Assembly: GCA_026182355.1 (NCBI GenBank)
Contig: JAPFBL010000255.1
Span: 5,705,501-5,769,500 of the forward strand
DNA: 64,000 nt
Reading direction: 5' to 3'
Source: Hermatobates lingyangjiaoensis
Lineage: Eukaryota > Arthropoda > Insecta > Hemiptera > Hermatobatidae
Shown piece by piece: positions 1 through 11,997 of the stretch (position 1 is the stretch's first letter; each line of letters starts with the position of its first letter). The notes below the pieces were generated by a model. The model ran no database searches. It saw nothing but the letters and a program-made list of their open reading frames with translations, and was not told the origin of the DNA. A program made the position numbers and the translations under genes.

Positions 1-1799
1 TAAACGGAAGTAAAAACATAAGTAGCAGAAGGTTCAGTATAAAGTAAAATACAATTCAACGGCATTCGTTATAAATGTTATACTATATGAAGAAGTTAAC
101 TTTTAAAAACTTTATAAAGAGATTACAAAGCCCCCTTTTTGTTGAAAGGAATTGTAGACTCAAAAATAATAGCTTACACCCTATTGCATTCTTTATCATC
201 GGATTTACATAAAACCTATAAGACTCCACCAAATGCTTATCAGTGGTGACGTGGGATAAAGAAAAAGAATCAAGCATTCGAAGAGCTGCAATAGGAAATA
301 AATGCTTCTTTGTACTACTCTTTTGATTAGTTAGTTAACGTTTTCAAACTATATTTAGAACTTAAGTCATCTAATATAAAATACAGGATATGAAACAATA
401 ACTCAATTTTTTAACTCAACAAAAAATCTTTTGCACGTGATTGTAGCAAGTCAGTGGTACAGAATTTCCTGGAGTTACAGTCCATAGGGTATAAAACATT
501 GAGATATGCTGAGAAAAATTCTTCAAGAAACAAGTAAGAAGAACAAAGTTTCAATAAATACTTGGCAGTTTTTATTGAATCGATGGTACTTTCGGTGCAC
601 AATATAGATGGTCACAGGGTTAATCCAATTGTCAGAGTTCTAATAAGAAAGTCCTTCTTGAAGAAAACATGAAAGATCTATGACCAATGCAGGAAGTGCA
701 ATTTTGGAGGCAAATAATGACGTTATAACAGATGTTTGAAAGCCTTATAGCAGCGATACTCTACTGAAATTTGTCATGTTCCATTTTTGGAACACACGTT
801 CCAACTAAATGGAACCCAAAAAAAGGCTAAAAATGTTGAGTTACGTTACTCTTTATATTTATACTTGTATTTATTTTGAGCTGTGCAGGGAGAGCCAAAC
901 AAATATTTTTTCTTCACCTTTTATTCAATAAATAATAAAAAAAAAACCCGAGTCTCTGGTTTTAATAATAATCATATCAACTACCGTACCATTAGTAATA
1001 ATCATTTTACCGTACCATTCTCAATTTGAAGCCCGATTTGAGAAAATATATTTTACATTAAACCTACTCTTGTAGTAAGAAAAGGTTTTCTTGTTTAAAG
1101 GAATAAAGTAAGAGTTTGGAAGGCTGTAGCCGGGAGATGTATGAACAGAGTTGATACATCAGAATAACCTGCTCCAATTCTACCTGATTTGCAACCTAAT
1201 GACTCAATTTTGAAATGTCTGTGTTATAAATCTATAGTAAATAAAGTTGTTAAGAATGACATCATCCCATTTCAGTTATAGAAAATATTACATCTTAGAT
1301 GGTAGGAGGAAAATCCTTTGTACGCTCGATTTTGTTAATCCATATTTACATGTTACAATGGCTGAGAAAAGTGATTTAATGGTTTCGTTAAAGTCATAAG
1401 TTTGAAGTTTCATGCCATGTACTGTTATGAATAGTAAACACAAAAAATTATTAATTACTAGAAATATGCAGTTGCATTTTTCCTGATGAAATCATTATTC
1501 ATGTTTTAACACTGAATTACGTGCAATTAATATAACTTCAGATTTAATCTGGGCTTAATTTAAAGAAATTAATTAAAAGAAAAAAGTAATTTGTTTCAGT
1601 GATGAACAAAATATTTATTATTTAGGATTGAGAATGATTGAGTGTGGAAAATGGATGAGAAAGTTCAGGCTATAGGAAATGCAAGGAAGCCCTGTAACTT
1701 ACATTACTTGTCAAGGATTTTATGGGTACTAAAATACTATAATACAGTTAAGCCCAAATTAGATACTTTTTTTTTAGAAGTAGAAACTTTACCGAATAC
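1..1799. other. AT-rich non-coding DNA, no gene seen
   Basis: The stretch is AT-rich with scattered short open frames of about 60 codons that show no recognisable motif. I see no splice-flanked exon, tRNA-like box pair or long repeat here. It is probably intergenic or intronic. Confidence 0.5.
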
Positions 1800-1985
1800 T
1801 TAACATAATATAGATTCTGGACATTCAACTTACAGCCTTTCCGAGTGAGCACTCATTTGTAGTAGGAATGATTTTTCATTTCTCAACTTAAAAAAATCTA
1901 GGATCATGAATAAGAATCGAGCTTCGAACCTTCAGGTTACTGAATAAAGCTAACTACCTGTTTAGCCATAATTCTTGAAGAATGA
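1800..1985 (-). mobile_element. tRNA-derived SINE, decayed
   Basis: On the minus strand a perfect RNA polymerase III box A match (TGGCTAAACAGG, plus-strand 1957-1968) is followed about 27 nt later by a box B match (GGTTCGAAGC, 1921-1930), the layout of a tRNA head. The DNA downstream on the same strand contains a segment close to CTCGGAAAGGCTGTAAGTT, which resembles the body of the better preserved SINE at 11379-11690 (CTCGGAGAGGAGCTAAGCTG). Box spacing and shared body together support a SINE rather than a tRNA gene. The tail and target duplication were not resolved, so the left limit is approximate. Confidence 0.5.
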
Positions 1986-1989
1986 ATGA

Positions 1990-4900
1990 TTTTTTCGAAT
2001 TGCCTACTCAGGGCATTAAAGCTCCCTTCCTAGGGTAAGAATAAAAGTTGTGGATGATAAACTGTCTAATCTACTAAGTTTTTCAGATTTCTACTAAAGT
2101 CATTGGTATTAAAAATATTTTAATTTCAGTTTTTGATGTTAATTTTTTATATGAATTTTATCACTTAGAACTTTTTCAGATTTAGACATAAATACTATCT
2201 CAATAGTCTTTCATGCAGACCTCGTCATAAAGTAATGTAATTAACAATGCCTATTTCATGTGTCACTAACATACAAAGGAAGCGAAAGTGATCCAAAATA
2301 GGGCTGAAATGTGAATTGTTACAAAAAATAGGTCATATTTTTATATTAGGTGTTAAAAATTGTATATTTTACAACTTTATTACTGAGTAAACTATTAAAA
2401 TTAAACTGAAATATTGTTATTTACTATCAATGATAAACTGATTAGTTAAAATAAATTTTTTTTTTGTTTTATGATATCGACTTAGATAATAATACATAAA
2501 TATATTATGAGTGTAGAGATTTTTTAATGTCAGTGCTGTAATATTTGTGTGAAAGTTGTACATTTAAAGATATTAGCATTATTTTTAACTGAAAAAGCAC
2601 GTAGCAAGGAAGTTTGAAATAACTTTCTCAGACTGACTGAGATAAAAGGAAGAAAGTTGGTAGTTATGGGAGTAATAAATAGTTGTGCAGACCCGAGCCC
2701 CGACGGCTGGACGTGCGGAGGGTCAGAGACGAGTGTCAAGGCAACTTGACTCACCGATATTGATTAGCATCAGGCTGTAAGTGCAACTTGTCCTCTGTCG
2801 CCTTACACCAACATCTCCATTATTTATTGCCTTCATTTTATCTGATAAAATAACAAAAATAAGCCAACTTGATAAATTAGGCCGAGATTAAGAAAGCATA
2901 TTTCTACAAGGTTGTATTGTTCCTTTGTATTTAGAATTTATTACTTACTAAGATAAATAAAACTTATTCTTATTTTGAATCGAATTTCTTTATTTAATTT
3001 AAAAACTGAATGAATGTTAGTAGCTGCCTAACAATTTTAGCTTTTTCATTTAATTAAAAAAAAAATAGTTTAATTATATCTTTACTTATCTTTTTTAAGT
3101 CTGCAGAAAATAGTTTAAATGAAAAAATTAAAATAAAAATATTTCATGGCTTCAAAAATTCGCTTGATTGTTCTTTTGCAAATATTTTCCTTCTCCATTT
3201 AATGAGTACTTTTTATCAAGCCGATACTCTGAAATATTTAAAATAGCTTTATTTTACTGAAGTAAGTATTAATGGCTGAAAGAAATAACTTTGTTTTATA
3301 TACTTAGACCATTTTTGGTCACAGAAAATTAATATTAAGATGAAAATAGTTACATAGACTGAAGCTTCTTTTATGTGAATAATTTATCTACATCACTTAA
3401 TATAGTTTCTAAAATAATCTCTTAAAATTGCTCTTTAAAATGGGGTACCCTAGAAAGATTTAAAACCTTTTACAAATACACGAAATTCTGTTGGTCCGAT
3501 GAATGAAACTTCTTCTAATGTTAAGACATAATTTATTATTGTATATTATAATATATAATTCATAATAAAATTAACGACATTTCAGATAATATCATATAGT
3601 TTTCTATGGTATAATTTAGAAAAAATGCATTTCCTTGAAGTATCAAACAATCAATGGGTACATAGGTCTCCATAATTTGTAATCTTTTCGAATTTGAAAT
3701 CCAACTCTTTTTGAAATCGGATTACTTTTGAATAACTGAATTACTATGATCAGAAAATTATTTTTTTACTGACTGCCCAGAGATCAACATTTCTTTTACT
3801 GTACCAGAAAAGCAATCGATGATATTTATCTATAGTTTATTGGTATAAGTTAACAATTTCATACTGTAATGCACTGTAGATAATATGCCTGAAAAAACTG
3901 GCCCAAAAAACTAATGAGTAAAAATAAAAAAAATGTACATCCAATAAATTATGAAATTCTCCGCTGTTGGTAAAATGAGCAACGTAAGCATGGTCAGAGA
4001 TCAGTCACTCATGTGAAATCATTATTAAGTATGTATGATAACCCTAAAGAAAATATTCTTATTTAAAAGTTTTTAACTTACAATTGAAAAAATTAATTAT
4101 TAACTTAAATTATTAATGAAATTGTAATAATATCTATTAATAATTTGGTCAGTTTTTTCTCAGTTTTTCAAGGTAGTTGAAACGCTCTAACACTCTAACA
4201 CATCATCATAATATACTGAACATTTTTTTTAAATATATTTTTTTAAAAATACTTTTCTCTGTTATTGATATAGCATTAAACTATAGAGAGTCTGGAAAAT
4301 GAAATGTTTATTTTAAAAGTTATTACATTAATTCTGGGTTTTTGTACAAATATGTAATCGATTTAAGATTTTTTCGGATATCCCAAAATATAATTATTAA
4401 TCCTTTTATTATTCTTCAAAGAAAAAGAAGTTGAACAATTAATAGGTTTGATAACTAAGTTTAGTAAATGCAATAAGAACAGTTTAATCCAAATTAAATA
4501 TAAAAAATTCCAAGATTTAATTCTAGATAAATAAATACATAAATTATTTAAGAAAAACGTATAATTAAGAAATTGAATATTTTATATTAAATAATGAAAT
4601 AAGCGTCTTATCTAGTGTTTGGATCTGGGAGTTTCCGGACCGGTTTAGGATCCATTCTGATCTTCTACATATTCAGAAGGAAAGATAGACAGCGTTGGAA
4701 ATGGGTTCAGAAACTCCCGAGAACAACATTCAGGCAAGACGGTTATTTAATTATTTATGTAAAATATCGTAACGTCTGTGGTACCAACAATATGCATGTA
4801 TTTAAAACTAATTACCTATTACTGAATAGTTTAGCATTTGTTAGTAATCACTTTCAAATTTCTTTAATTAATGCAATTAAAGTTTTTTTTTAACATCTTT

Positions 4901-6470
4901 ATTTTGAAATATACAACTACGCATATTTTGCATAATAAACATATACTATAAGAGTAACACCAGTAGCTTTGAGACACTTGATAAAAGAATGAAACCCAGT
5001 GGTTTAATTTCTCACTTCGTTTCTTGGTTGTAGTAGGTTATCATGGCAGTAGATCCCTCAGCCATCTTCTCTTGAGCTGTCTTGGGGAATTCTGAGAAGG
5101 TGAGGAAGAAGCAAGGTTTTGTACAAGTGGATTTGGATGAGAGATAAGTTAGATGTGAAACGTCTTATAGCGATCATAGGCGCAATTAAAGTTAGCATTT
5201 TTTGTTCATGTAGTTTGAGTTTTTTCAACACATCATGCTATTTCTTATCAAATATGTTTGTTAAAGCCAATGATATTTGTTTAAAAATCTTTGAATCTTC
5301 TGTAAGCCCTAGAGAGCATAGAAAGCGCAATGTTTATTTTATACTATGCAGACAATGGTACTATTTTATATATAGAGATGATGTTCCTAAATCACTGGCG
5401 TTATGGCGATAGTTCTCATTTAGATTAAGAGACTAAAACTTAATGTCGACTTAATCCGCTTCTTTGACAACTAATTGGGTGATTATGTAGTAGGTTACAT
5501 AGAGCAGATGATGTAAAAGTTTAAGTCATGACTATTTAAATCCGTCTAACCTTGCATACTGATTAGCCTGCTCTACAGATAGAACCCTTTAAGCCCTCCA
5601 ACCGCCTTCAAGTGCAATTGTCCTAGTTAGTTTGTACCCTCTTTTAGGATTTCACCTCAAGAAACCTTCTAGCCTAAGGTGCCTAAATAATTAACATAAT
5701 TATTATAATTTAATTATTTATTTGTTATTATTTTATTTATTTACAACTTTATTGGTTTTTATTAGTTCGCATTTTTATTTGTTCAGTTTTACCACTAATT
5801 CGTTTTCTTGTTTTTTCTTTCAGTTTGACGCACTACTTTACGATCCGGCCGTGACATTTAAATGACTAGATAAATATTAGCACTCAGGACTGCTGCAGTT
5901 AGTGATGGATTGGTACGAAACTGGTCGAGTAGCCTAGGTCGAGCGACACACTAGATAAGACGAATTTGAATAGTTATCATTTACTTTTCTTTAACATCGC
6001 TGCTACTAACAATTACGGTACAGAAGTAAGTAAAAAAAATACTTAATGTTAAGTTGTAATTTTTTACTTACGAAAATTATCTTTATATTGGTAGAAGTCT
6101 AAGGTTCTGTAGTCATTAACATTAGAAACTAGTAAAATTGTTAGATGAAGGTATTATGCTATATGAACAACTGATTATTGGTTACGAAAGATTCTTCCAC
6201 TACGCATTAAGTTTACCATTTTAATACACTTTGGGATCCCTGGTGGCTTCCTTCGTCCCACAGACGTGGGTTCGATTACTTTAACCCTTGGCTGTTTGTA
6301 TTGACCCCAAAGCTGACCCCACAAGGTAATGATAAATGTATTTTTGATACAAATATTAAAAAAAAATACTTTTTTTAAAGAGAATTGGTACTTTTTATAA
6401 TTTTCTAATAACTTACTCTTTAAACACTCTGTGACTGGAAAACGAATAGTTTCTTAAATATACATATGCA
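1990..6470. other. AT-rich non-coding DNA, no gene seen
   Basis: Mostly AT-rich. Two short GC-richer islands stand out, about 2690-2830 and 5560-5650; both include a similar phrase near GATTAGC followed by AGTGCAA and TTGTCCT, so they may be relics of one short repeat. The open frames at 4615-4893 and 5119-5412 carry no recognisable domain and no coding-like composition. A box-B-like GGTTCGATTAC occurs at 6268-6278 without a matching box A. Confidence 0.4.
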
Positions 6471-6472
6471 TA

Positions 6473-6672
6473 CGTTTCACGATGAATCACAAACACAGAA
6501 CTAAGGAATAAACACACTTACTGTCTCTAATTTTCGGTTGAACCGCCATCGGGAGAGTTGAGATAGTGACACCAAGCGCTATCTCAACTCTCCTGATGAC
6601 GGTTCAACCGAAAATTAGAGACAGTAAGTGTGTTTGTTCCATAGTTCTGTGTTTGTAATTCATCGTGAAACG
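6473..6672. repeat. Inverted repeat, 94-bp arms, containing a hammerhead core
   Basis: Left arm 6473-6566 and right arm 6579-6672 are reverse complements with a few mismatches, separated by a 12-nt spacer. The right arm, read on the plus strand, contains an intact hammerhead box pair (CTGATGA 6593-6599, GAAA 6610-6613). In the left arm read on the minus strand the same box reads CCGATGG, so that copy is broken. The minus-strand DNA at 49795-49850 is related to this arm. This head-to-head arrangement recurs at 46707-47067 and 49609-49713. Confidence 0.85.
6589..6621 (+). ncRNA. Hammerhead ribozyme-like motif (PLE type)
   Basis: Conserved box CTGATGA (6593-6599) is followed by a short helix II (GGT/ACC or GGTT/AACC), box GAAA (6610-6613), a self-complementary helix III AATT (6613-6616), a cleavage-position A at 6617, and helix I TCTC/GAGA (6589-6592 with 6618-6621). 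This is the minimal type I layout with a very short palindromic helix III known from Penelope-like elements, where two copies may need to pair. One extra nucleotide sits between the CTGANGA box and helix II, as in the other copies of this window. Self-cleavage is inferred, not shown. Confidence 0.6.
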
Positions 6673-6709
6673 TTTGTTGACCTTTTGGATCGTTTTCCTG
6701 TTTACAATA

Positions 6710-6880
6710 TATATATATATTCGTGTATGAGGGCAGCAAATCTTCATGTAGGCATATTTCATTAAAACGTACAGCAGCTTCGGCATTTACAACTTTCAAA
6801 CTCAGCTGTTCTAGCTCCTGACAATCCTACGGCTAGGGGTAGGTAACTCCCAAATGAGTTGTCCAAAGGATATTAAGAAA
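6710..6880 (-). pseudogene. Penelope-like element, truncated 5' coding fragment
   Basis: Minus-strand reading gives a run with AEAAVRF, C, EDLLPSYTN and then IYIY, encoded where the DNA turns into a TA run (about 6706-6720). The same block, with F-x3-C-x4-LLP-x-YTNIYI, appears at 47626-47814, 46985-47371 and 46865-47134. It resembles the start of the single ORF of Penelope-like retroelements, upstream of reverse transcriptase. Nothing of the reverse transcriptase follows. Two stops interrupt the reading upstream (about 6835-6845). It lies downstream of the minus-strand hammerhead motif at 6948-6988, as expected for a PLE leader. The family assignment is inference from motif and context. Confidence 0.5.
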
Positions 6881-6947
6881 CTTTTTAAAAACACTTTAAT
6901 GACATTAACACTTCAACATACTCTAATAACATTAACTCTCTAACACT

Positions 6948-6988
6948 AAAACAAGCTTTCAGCCTAAACATAGGTCATCATCAGGTTC
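6948..6988 (-). ncRNA. Hammerhead ribozyme-like motif upstream of PLE fragment
   Basis: Minus strand: CTGATGA (6984-6978), helix II with CCTA/TAGG, GAAA (6960-6957), self-complementary helix III AGCT, then a short helix I (AAC/GTT plus a wobble pair). It sits about 100 nt upstream of the PLE-like coding fragment at 6710-6880. Helix II contains one mismatch near its base, so activity is doubtful. Confidence 0.5.
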
Positions 6989-7029
6989 AAATAAGTTACA
7001 ATACAGAAAGTAGTCACATAAATATAAAA

Positions 7030-8514
7030 AGAAAGAAATAAACCAGCCAATCAGACTGCGCGATGTATATGTAATCAACATGTAAAAACCATTAAATGAA
7101 GAATAATGTAGTTTTATTGTAGATGCCTGTAAAAATGTACTTTCTTACACTATTTTCTCAAGTATTTATTTTGACTCAACTATTTTTCATAGAGAATTGA
7201 AACATAGCATTTATTATCCTCGCAATAATAACAAGTTCTAATAAATAGATTTAAAAATCAATGCGACTTCTATTGAAGTACAAAATGCGCTATGTTTTTT
7301 TTTTAATTAAGCTAGTGATGTCATTTCCATATCGGTACCAGTTATATCAATTCCATATTAACGATTAGTGTATTTGCTTTTTAGAGAATGTATTGGCTCT
7401 TGGGTTGACTTCACATTGAAACATGAAACTGGAATACCTATATAAATATATACATTTCCGATTATGATAACATTTTGCGATCAATATTACAGATAATCTA
7501 GTGAAGTTCACAACATTTCAGCTAAGGTCTTCTAAAAGGGAGTAGAGCTTCAGGGCAAAATATTTTATCCTTATATGGACCAAAAGCTTTCAATGGGTTT
7601 TAATTAGATTCTATATTTGGTTCTAGTCACATTAAAATCAATGATTCCATTTTATAGATTTTCTTCTAATTTGATTTTAAGTCGGCTAATAGTAAATTTG
7701 TATGATAATTACAAAAAATAATAAAGCTAATTGAAAAAAATGAAAACATATGTCAGTAAAAATTTACTATTTATATGACTTATAAACTTACTATTTTCCC
7801 TAATGGTTGGTTTGGGCTGACACTGTCCTCTTCTATGATCCAAATTTCATGAGATTTCTATCAAACTAATTTTTATATAAATAATACTCATTATATATAC
7901 ACTCGTTATATGTATAATGGTTACTCAGTGTTACTAAATAAATAAAAAAAATGTACAAATACATATATAACCCCAAAATAAGAAAATAAATAAAACAAAA
8001 CAATACTTGTTAGCTGTGGGTTAGGACTTGAGTTTTACTCCTCGGTTTCGAACTAGGGATCTACCAACCAACTTTTCTACCAACCTTTTTTCTGATTTAT
8101 TGTATTGGTCCAGGTCTTTTAACTTGTTATTAATTTGAGAGTTTAAAACTGTTTTCCTATATTAAATATTTTCCTCTGTTATCTGCCGTCTTTATTGGTC
8201 TATTTTTTGATTATTAACACAGATATAATCAATGAAAAGTACAAAATGCGTTCTGGGGACCTTAATGCATGGAAATTCAGTACTGCTAGATTATTTTTAA
8301 GTGCAAAAGCAAATTTCTCCAATAATTTCTTATGAACATAAAAAATGAGATAGCTTGCATTAACTTTCCACTATAAGTGTAACTTGATCCATTTAGCACT
8401 GCATATTTTCAATAGATATTCCATGAAAGGTTATCTTTTTTTCAGGGGTTATTTGCTAGACTGGAGGTTTTTTCACCACATGATATATTACTGATGAAAG
8501 TTGAAAATGGAAAC
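7030..8514. other. AT-rich non-coding DNA
   Basis: No gene seen. On the minus strand about 8030-8110 there is a box B match (GTTCGAAAC) with a poor box A upstream, possibly another decayed SINE head; this is weak. The rest is AT-rich with no repeat recognised. Confidence 0.35.
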
Positions 8515-10331
8515 AAAAATCTGGAGTAGCCTACACTCAACTTTACTGTAAGTAAATATCATATATCAAACTCTCAGACAATGAATTGAGTTTTGGTTTT
8601 ATTTTAATATGATTATCGTGTAGACATAAAATCAAACTCTCCGGTAATGTGTTATTGAACTTATATTTAACTCAATGATTTGATTTATTTTAATGGGTCT
8701 AAACTATTTCATCAGCTAACAATTTTAAAACAATTGCTGTAGAACATTGGAACAACTTATTATTATTAATATATGCCGCTAGTGTATTCCAGGTGTGTAC
8801 TCCAGGTGATCATTTGTGATCAGTTCTTCTCCGCTTATAAAATATTCTGTGAAGGATATTGTATCAAGTAATATTATCAAAAATATTTATATTTCACTGT
8901 ATAAATTTATGAATATTTTATCTCCCATTGAAGCATTTTAATTTTGCACTATTTATAATAGACTGCAAGATGTTGCTTTCTTAATTAATATATGTCAGGA
9001 GGAGACGTTTAACATTTTAATAACGTATTGATGATGTGGAGTATCTAGTTCATTTTACAAGCAATGCATATGTAAACCATCGTTGATCACAGCAGTAATA
9101 GTCAGTTTGTAGAACTAAATTAAAGATTTAGGCTGAAGATCTCATGTTGTACCGAAGAATCTCGTACATCTGAGCATTGTTTTTCTGACCTTACCTAATG
9201 TATCTCCATATGTCTATTCCTGTTTAGTCTTTCATCCAAAGAGATTTCAATGTTATTAGATATTTATGAAAGTTCTATTTTTGTAATTTTAATGAAGACG
9301 TTTTCGAGATTGTCTTTCTTTATTCTTCAGAAATGTATGAAGACGCTTTTAACTGGATATGTATCCAAACTTTCAGCACGCAGACTAATTAAAACACTTT
9401 CACTAGAAAGTCATCCGACAACCTGGAAACATTATAAGATATATGGTTGATTCACTTTTACACTTTTAAAATTTTACTGTCTGAAAAGAATTTAATATTT
9501 TTTTTATTGAACCTACAACTAACAACTCCGCTTGATTGGTTTCGTTAAAACAATTCTAAATCAATTTAATCTCATCGCACAAGTACAACAGGTTAGCTGT
9601 TCATCCAAGTTGAGTTTTCAGTTATTATAGCTCTATTGTATTCTGCTATAATCAGATATCTTGAAGTGCTGTTTATAGTATAATAATTTTGTCTAATTTT
9701 TGTCACAAAATTTAATTTTATCTATAGTTAGCAGTTTTGCATAGAAATAACGTTTTCTGCTACCTCAAAATATTTCAAAATATGTTTTTTTCAAAATAGT
9801 TTTTCTTTAAAGGTTCTATTTTAGGGTATAACTTCATTATACACAGCCCGTTAGTGTAGCCTGTACCATGTCTACAAGCATCAAAATCAATCCCAAGTCA
9901 ATATTTTTACAGTATACTGCAAAATTGATATTTTAGTTATTAAAAAATTCTGTTTTTTTTCAGTTATTGTGGCTTTTAATTTCATATTAATCCTCAAAAT
10001 TTCAAGTCATTAGAGTTAGTAGTATAGGTGAAATAAAAAAAATCGTCTAAAATCAAATTTTGGCCAAAAAAAGTGAATCTTCGATAATGTAATATACCTC
10101 AAAAACAATGGGGCATATCTACACTCTCAGAGATATTTGTATTTAAAATATGGTTTTGATACGTCTAACGGTATGACCTGTGGCGTTTGTGGACACACAC
10201 CACTCATACAGATACAGGTATCATGGAATAAATGTCAAAAAAGACTTGGAAACCTAAAAACGTGTAATCTCTCAAAATTTCTATTTCGATTTTTTTCATG
10301 ATCACTATAATTTACTTACAGTAAAGTAAAA
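8515..10331 (-). mobile_element. Family T repeat element, long copy with RT relic
   Basis: The minus-strand 5' end (about 10331) reads ACTTTACTGTAAGTAAATTATAGTGATCATG; only the first part matches the palindrome perfectly in other copies. The 3' end (about 8515-8550) reads GTAAAGTTGAGTGTAGGC, then TACTCCAGATTTTT. The copies at 11998-15640 and 18221-19958 have the same two ends. About 200 nt inside (9060-9260, minus) a broken reading gives LGKVRKTMLRCTRFFGTT, a C, and DLQPKSL, resembling the region after the catalytic palm of jockey/R1-type reverse transcriptases. No intact ORF. Whether the RT piece belongs to the family or is a captured fragment is unresolved, but a related segment sits near the 3' end of all three long copies. 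Confidence 0.6.
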
Positions 10332-10789
10332 ATATTATGTTTTTGTTCTAGTCAGACAATAATATTATGTTGTAGTATTAATAATGTAATAGTAGAATTA
10401 TAGTACACAATTCCTACATATATGTTAATTAAAGAACACGTAACAACAAAAGAGTTTGAAGTTTGTAATATTAATCTTTTTTTACCAGCATTGCTATTGT
10501 TGCTTTGATCTTAGTTAAATAAAGTGAAAAAAGTTAGAAATAACTGGTACAGGAAAAATTTTTTTGATAGGGTTAGGAGAAACAATGTTTGTAATTAGTG
10601 AGCTTAGTTAAAACCATTGATATTATCGATAACAAAATTTCCATAGAAATAATTACAAACATTGTATTAATATTATTTTGATTTGATGACAATTTCAATA
10701 GTACTTATTCTTATCTAATAGTAACTTTTACGTGACAATGATAAGAAGACAACAAAGCGTTATTAAAGTTAACAAGGGTTAATAGGAGT

Positions 10790-11230
10790 GTTGGGTGAAA
10801 TTCGATTGAAAAGCTGTCTAGGACTTTGACTTGGGGTCGATGGCGGTATTTGTGAGGTCTTGAACGCTAATAGACAACAAGGAGCTTATTTAAATCGCCG
10901 TCGACAGTCACGCGTAGTGATTCATGCTGACGTCACTCAGGTTCGATAATGCGTGTGGCTGACCTAGATTCGACGCTAGCGCCCCAAACAGTTACCAGAC
11001 ATCTCGCCCTTATTGACTCTGTTACATTTATTGCAATCTAAATCGAAGCATGACTAAGTTAGAAGCACTTGAAGCACGCCACTTCCGCGCCCTAAATCCA
11101 TTGAAATATAGATCCATGTCACGTCATGAAATGCGCTTTAGAGCAACATTGATGTGACGCCATCGATAGACCAATTCAAACTGAGTGTGACCCTAGTTGT
11201 TGAAGGTATCCAGACAGGGTTCATTATGGT
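10790..11230. other. GC-richer block of unknown nature
   Basis: Composition rises clearly above the surroundings and CpG is frequent. It contains a CRE-like TGACGTCA (about 10929-10936). No frame stays open usefully on either strand and no repeat partner was seen in the window. It could be a regulatory island, an old repeat or a UTR; none can be supported from sequence alone. Confidence 0.25.
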
Positions 11231-11378
11231 ATTTATGTAAAAGGATCTCCCATTTTTCGTATACCGTTCTATTATATTACAATATCTTATATTTAGTAAA
11301 ATATTATTTTGTTAAAGTTACTAAGCATTACTCATACTTCTTTAATGATAAAAGTACTTTGAAATATTAGGGTTAGGG

Positions 11379-11690
11379 GACAGGTTAGCTCAGTGGCGAT
11401 GTGCTGAACTGTAGACTGATAGACCCTTGGTTCAATACCCACTCTGGCCCTCGATTGATTCACAGAGGAGATGACTAAACCTGATCACGTCCTCCCTCGG
11501 AGAGGAGCTAAGCTGTCGGTACCGAGTCTGTTCGATGTGGACTACTCGTTAAAGATCCCTGCTTTAAACACCCTGAGGTAGGCAAAATTTAGGATTCCAA
11601 ATATATGGTTAATTATGTGGTATCCCAAAGATGTGTTCTTTTGTGAGACTGCCACTGCAACCGAACCTAACCTAATATTACGGTTAAACA
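11379..11690 (+). mobile_element. tRNA-derived SINE
   Basis: The head has RNA polymerase III box A (TTAGCTCAGTGG, 11385-11396) and box B (GGTTCAATACC, 11429-11439) at tRNA-like spacing. The body carries CCTCGGAGAGGAGCTAAGC and GTCGGTACCGAG, which recur in decayed form at 34020-34115, about 1850 (minus) and perhaps 15290-15330. The 3' part ends near 11690 in a CCTAACCTAATATTA-like tail. Dispersed related copies with internal promoter boxes identify it as a SINE, transcribed by polymerase III and moved by a partner LINE. Confidence 0.7.
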
Positions 11691-11997
11691 TCGTTTTTAT
11701 CATTTAAATCAACAGATGGTCGGGCCAATGCAATGATTGGTGAAGCACTTAACATTCAATCACATCCTTGGACGAAGCAATGATTCATCATTAACAGTAG
11801 TCTATTCCAATGTTATCAATCACAATAAACCGAATGCTAGTGGGGAGGGAGGGGGGGTTTAAAACACGAATTACAGAATACAAAGCTATTCTTTGTGTAG
11901 ATCTCCAACATGACTTAGAAATATAGCGTTCACAGATATTTGTTCTTCTTAATATAGTATTGGTTTTATTCCATACGAATAATTAATTAAAAACTTG

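Noticed and set aside
6230..6320. tRNA-like sequence with box B GGTTCGATTAC
   Set aside because: No acceptable box A at the right spacing and no cloverleaf; not enough for a tRNA or SINE call.
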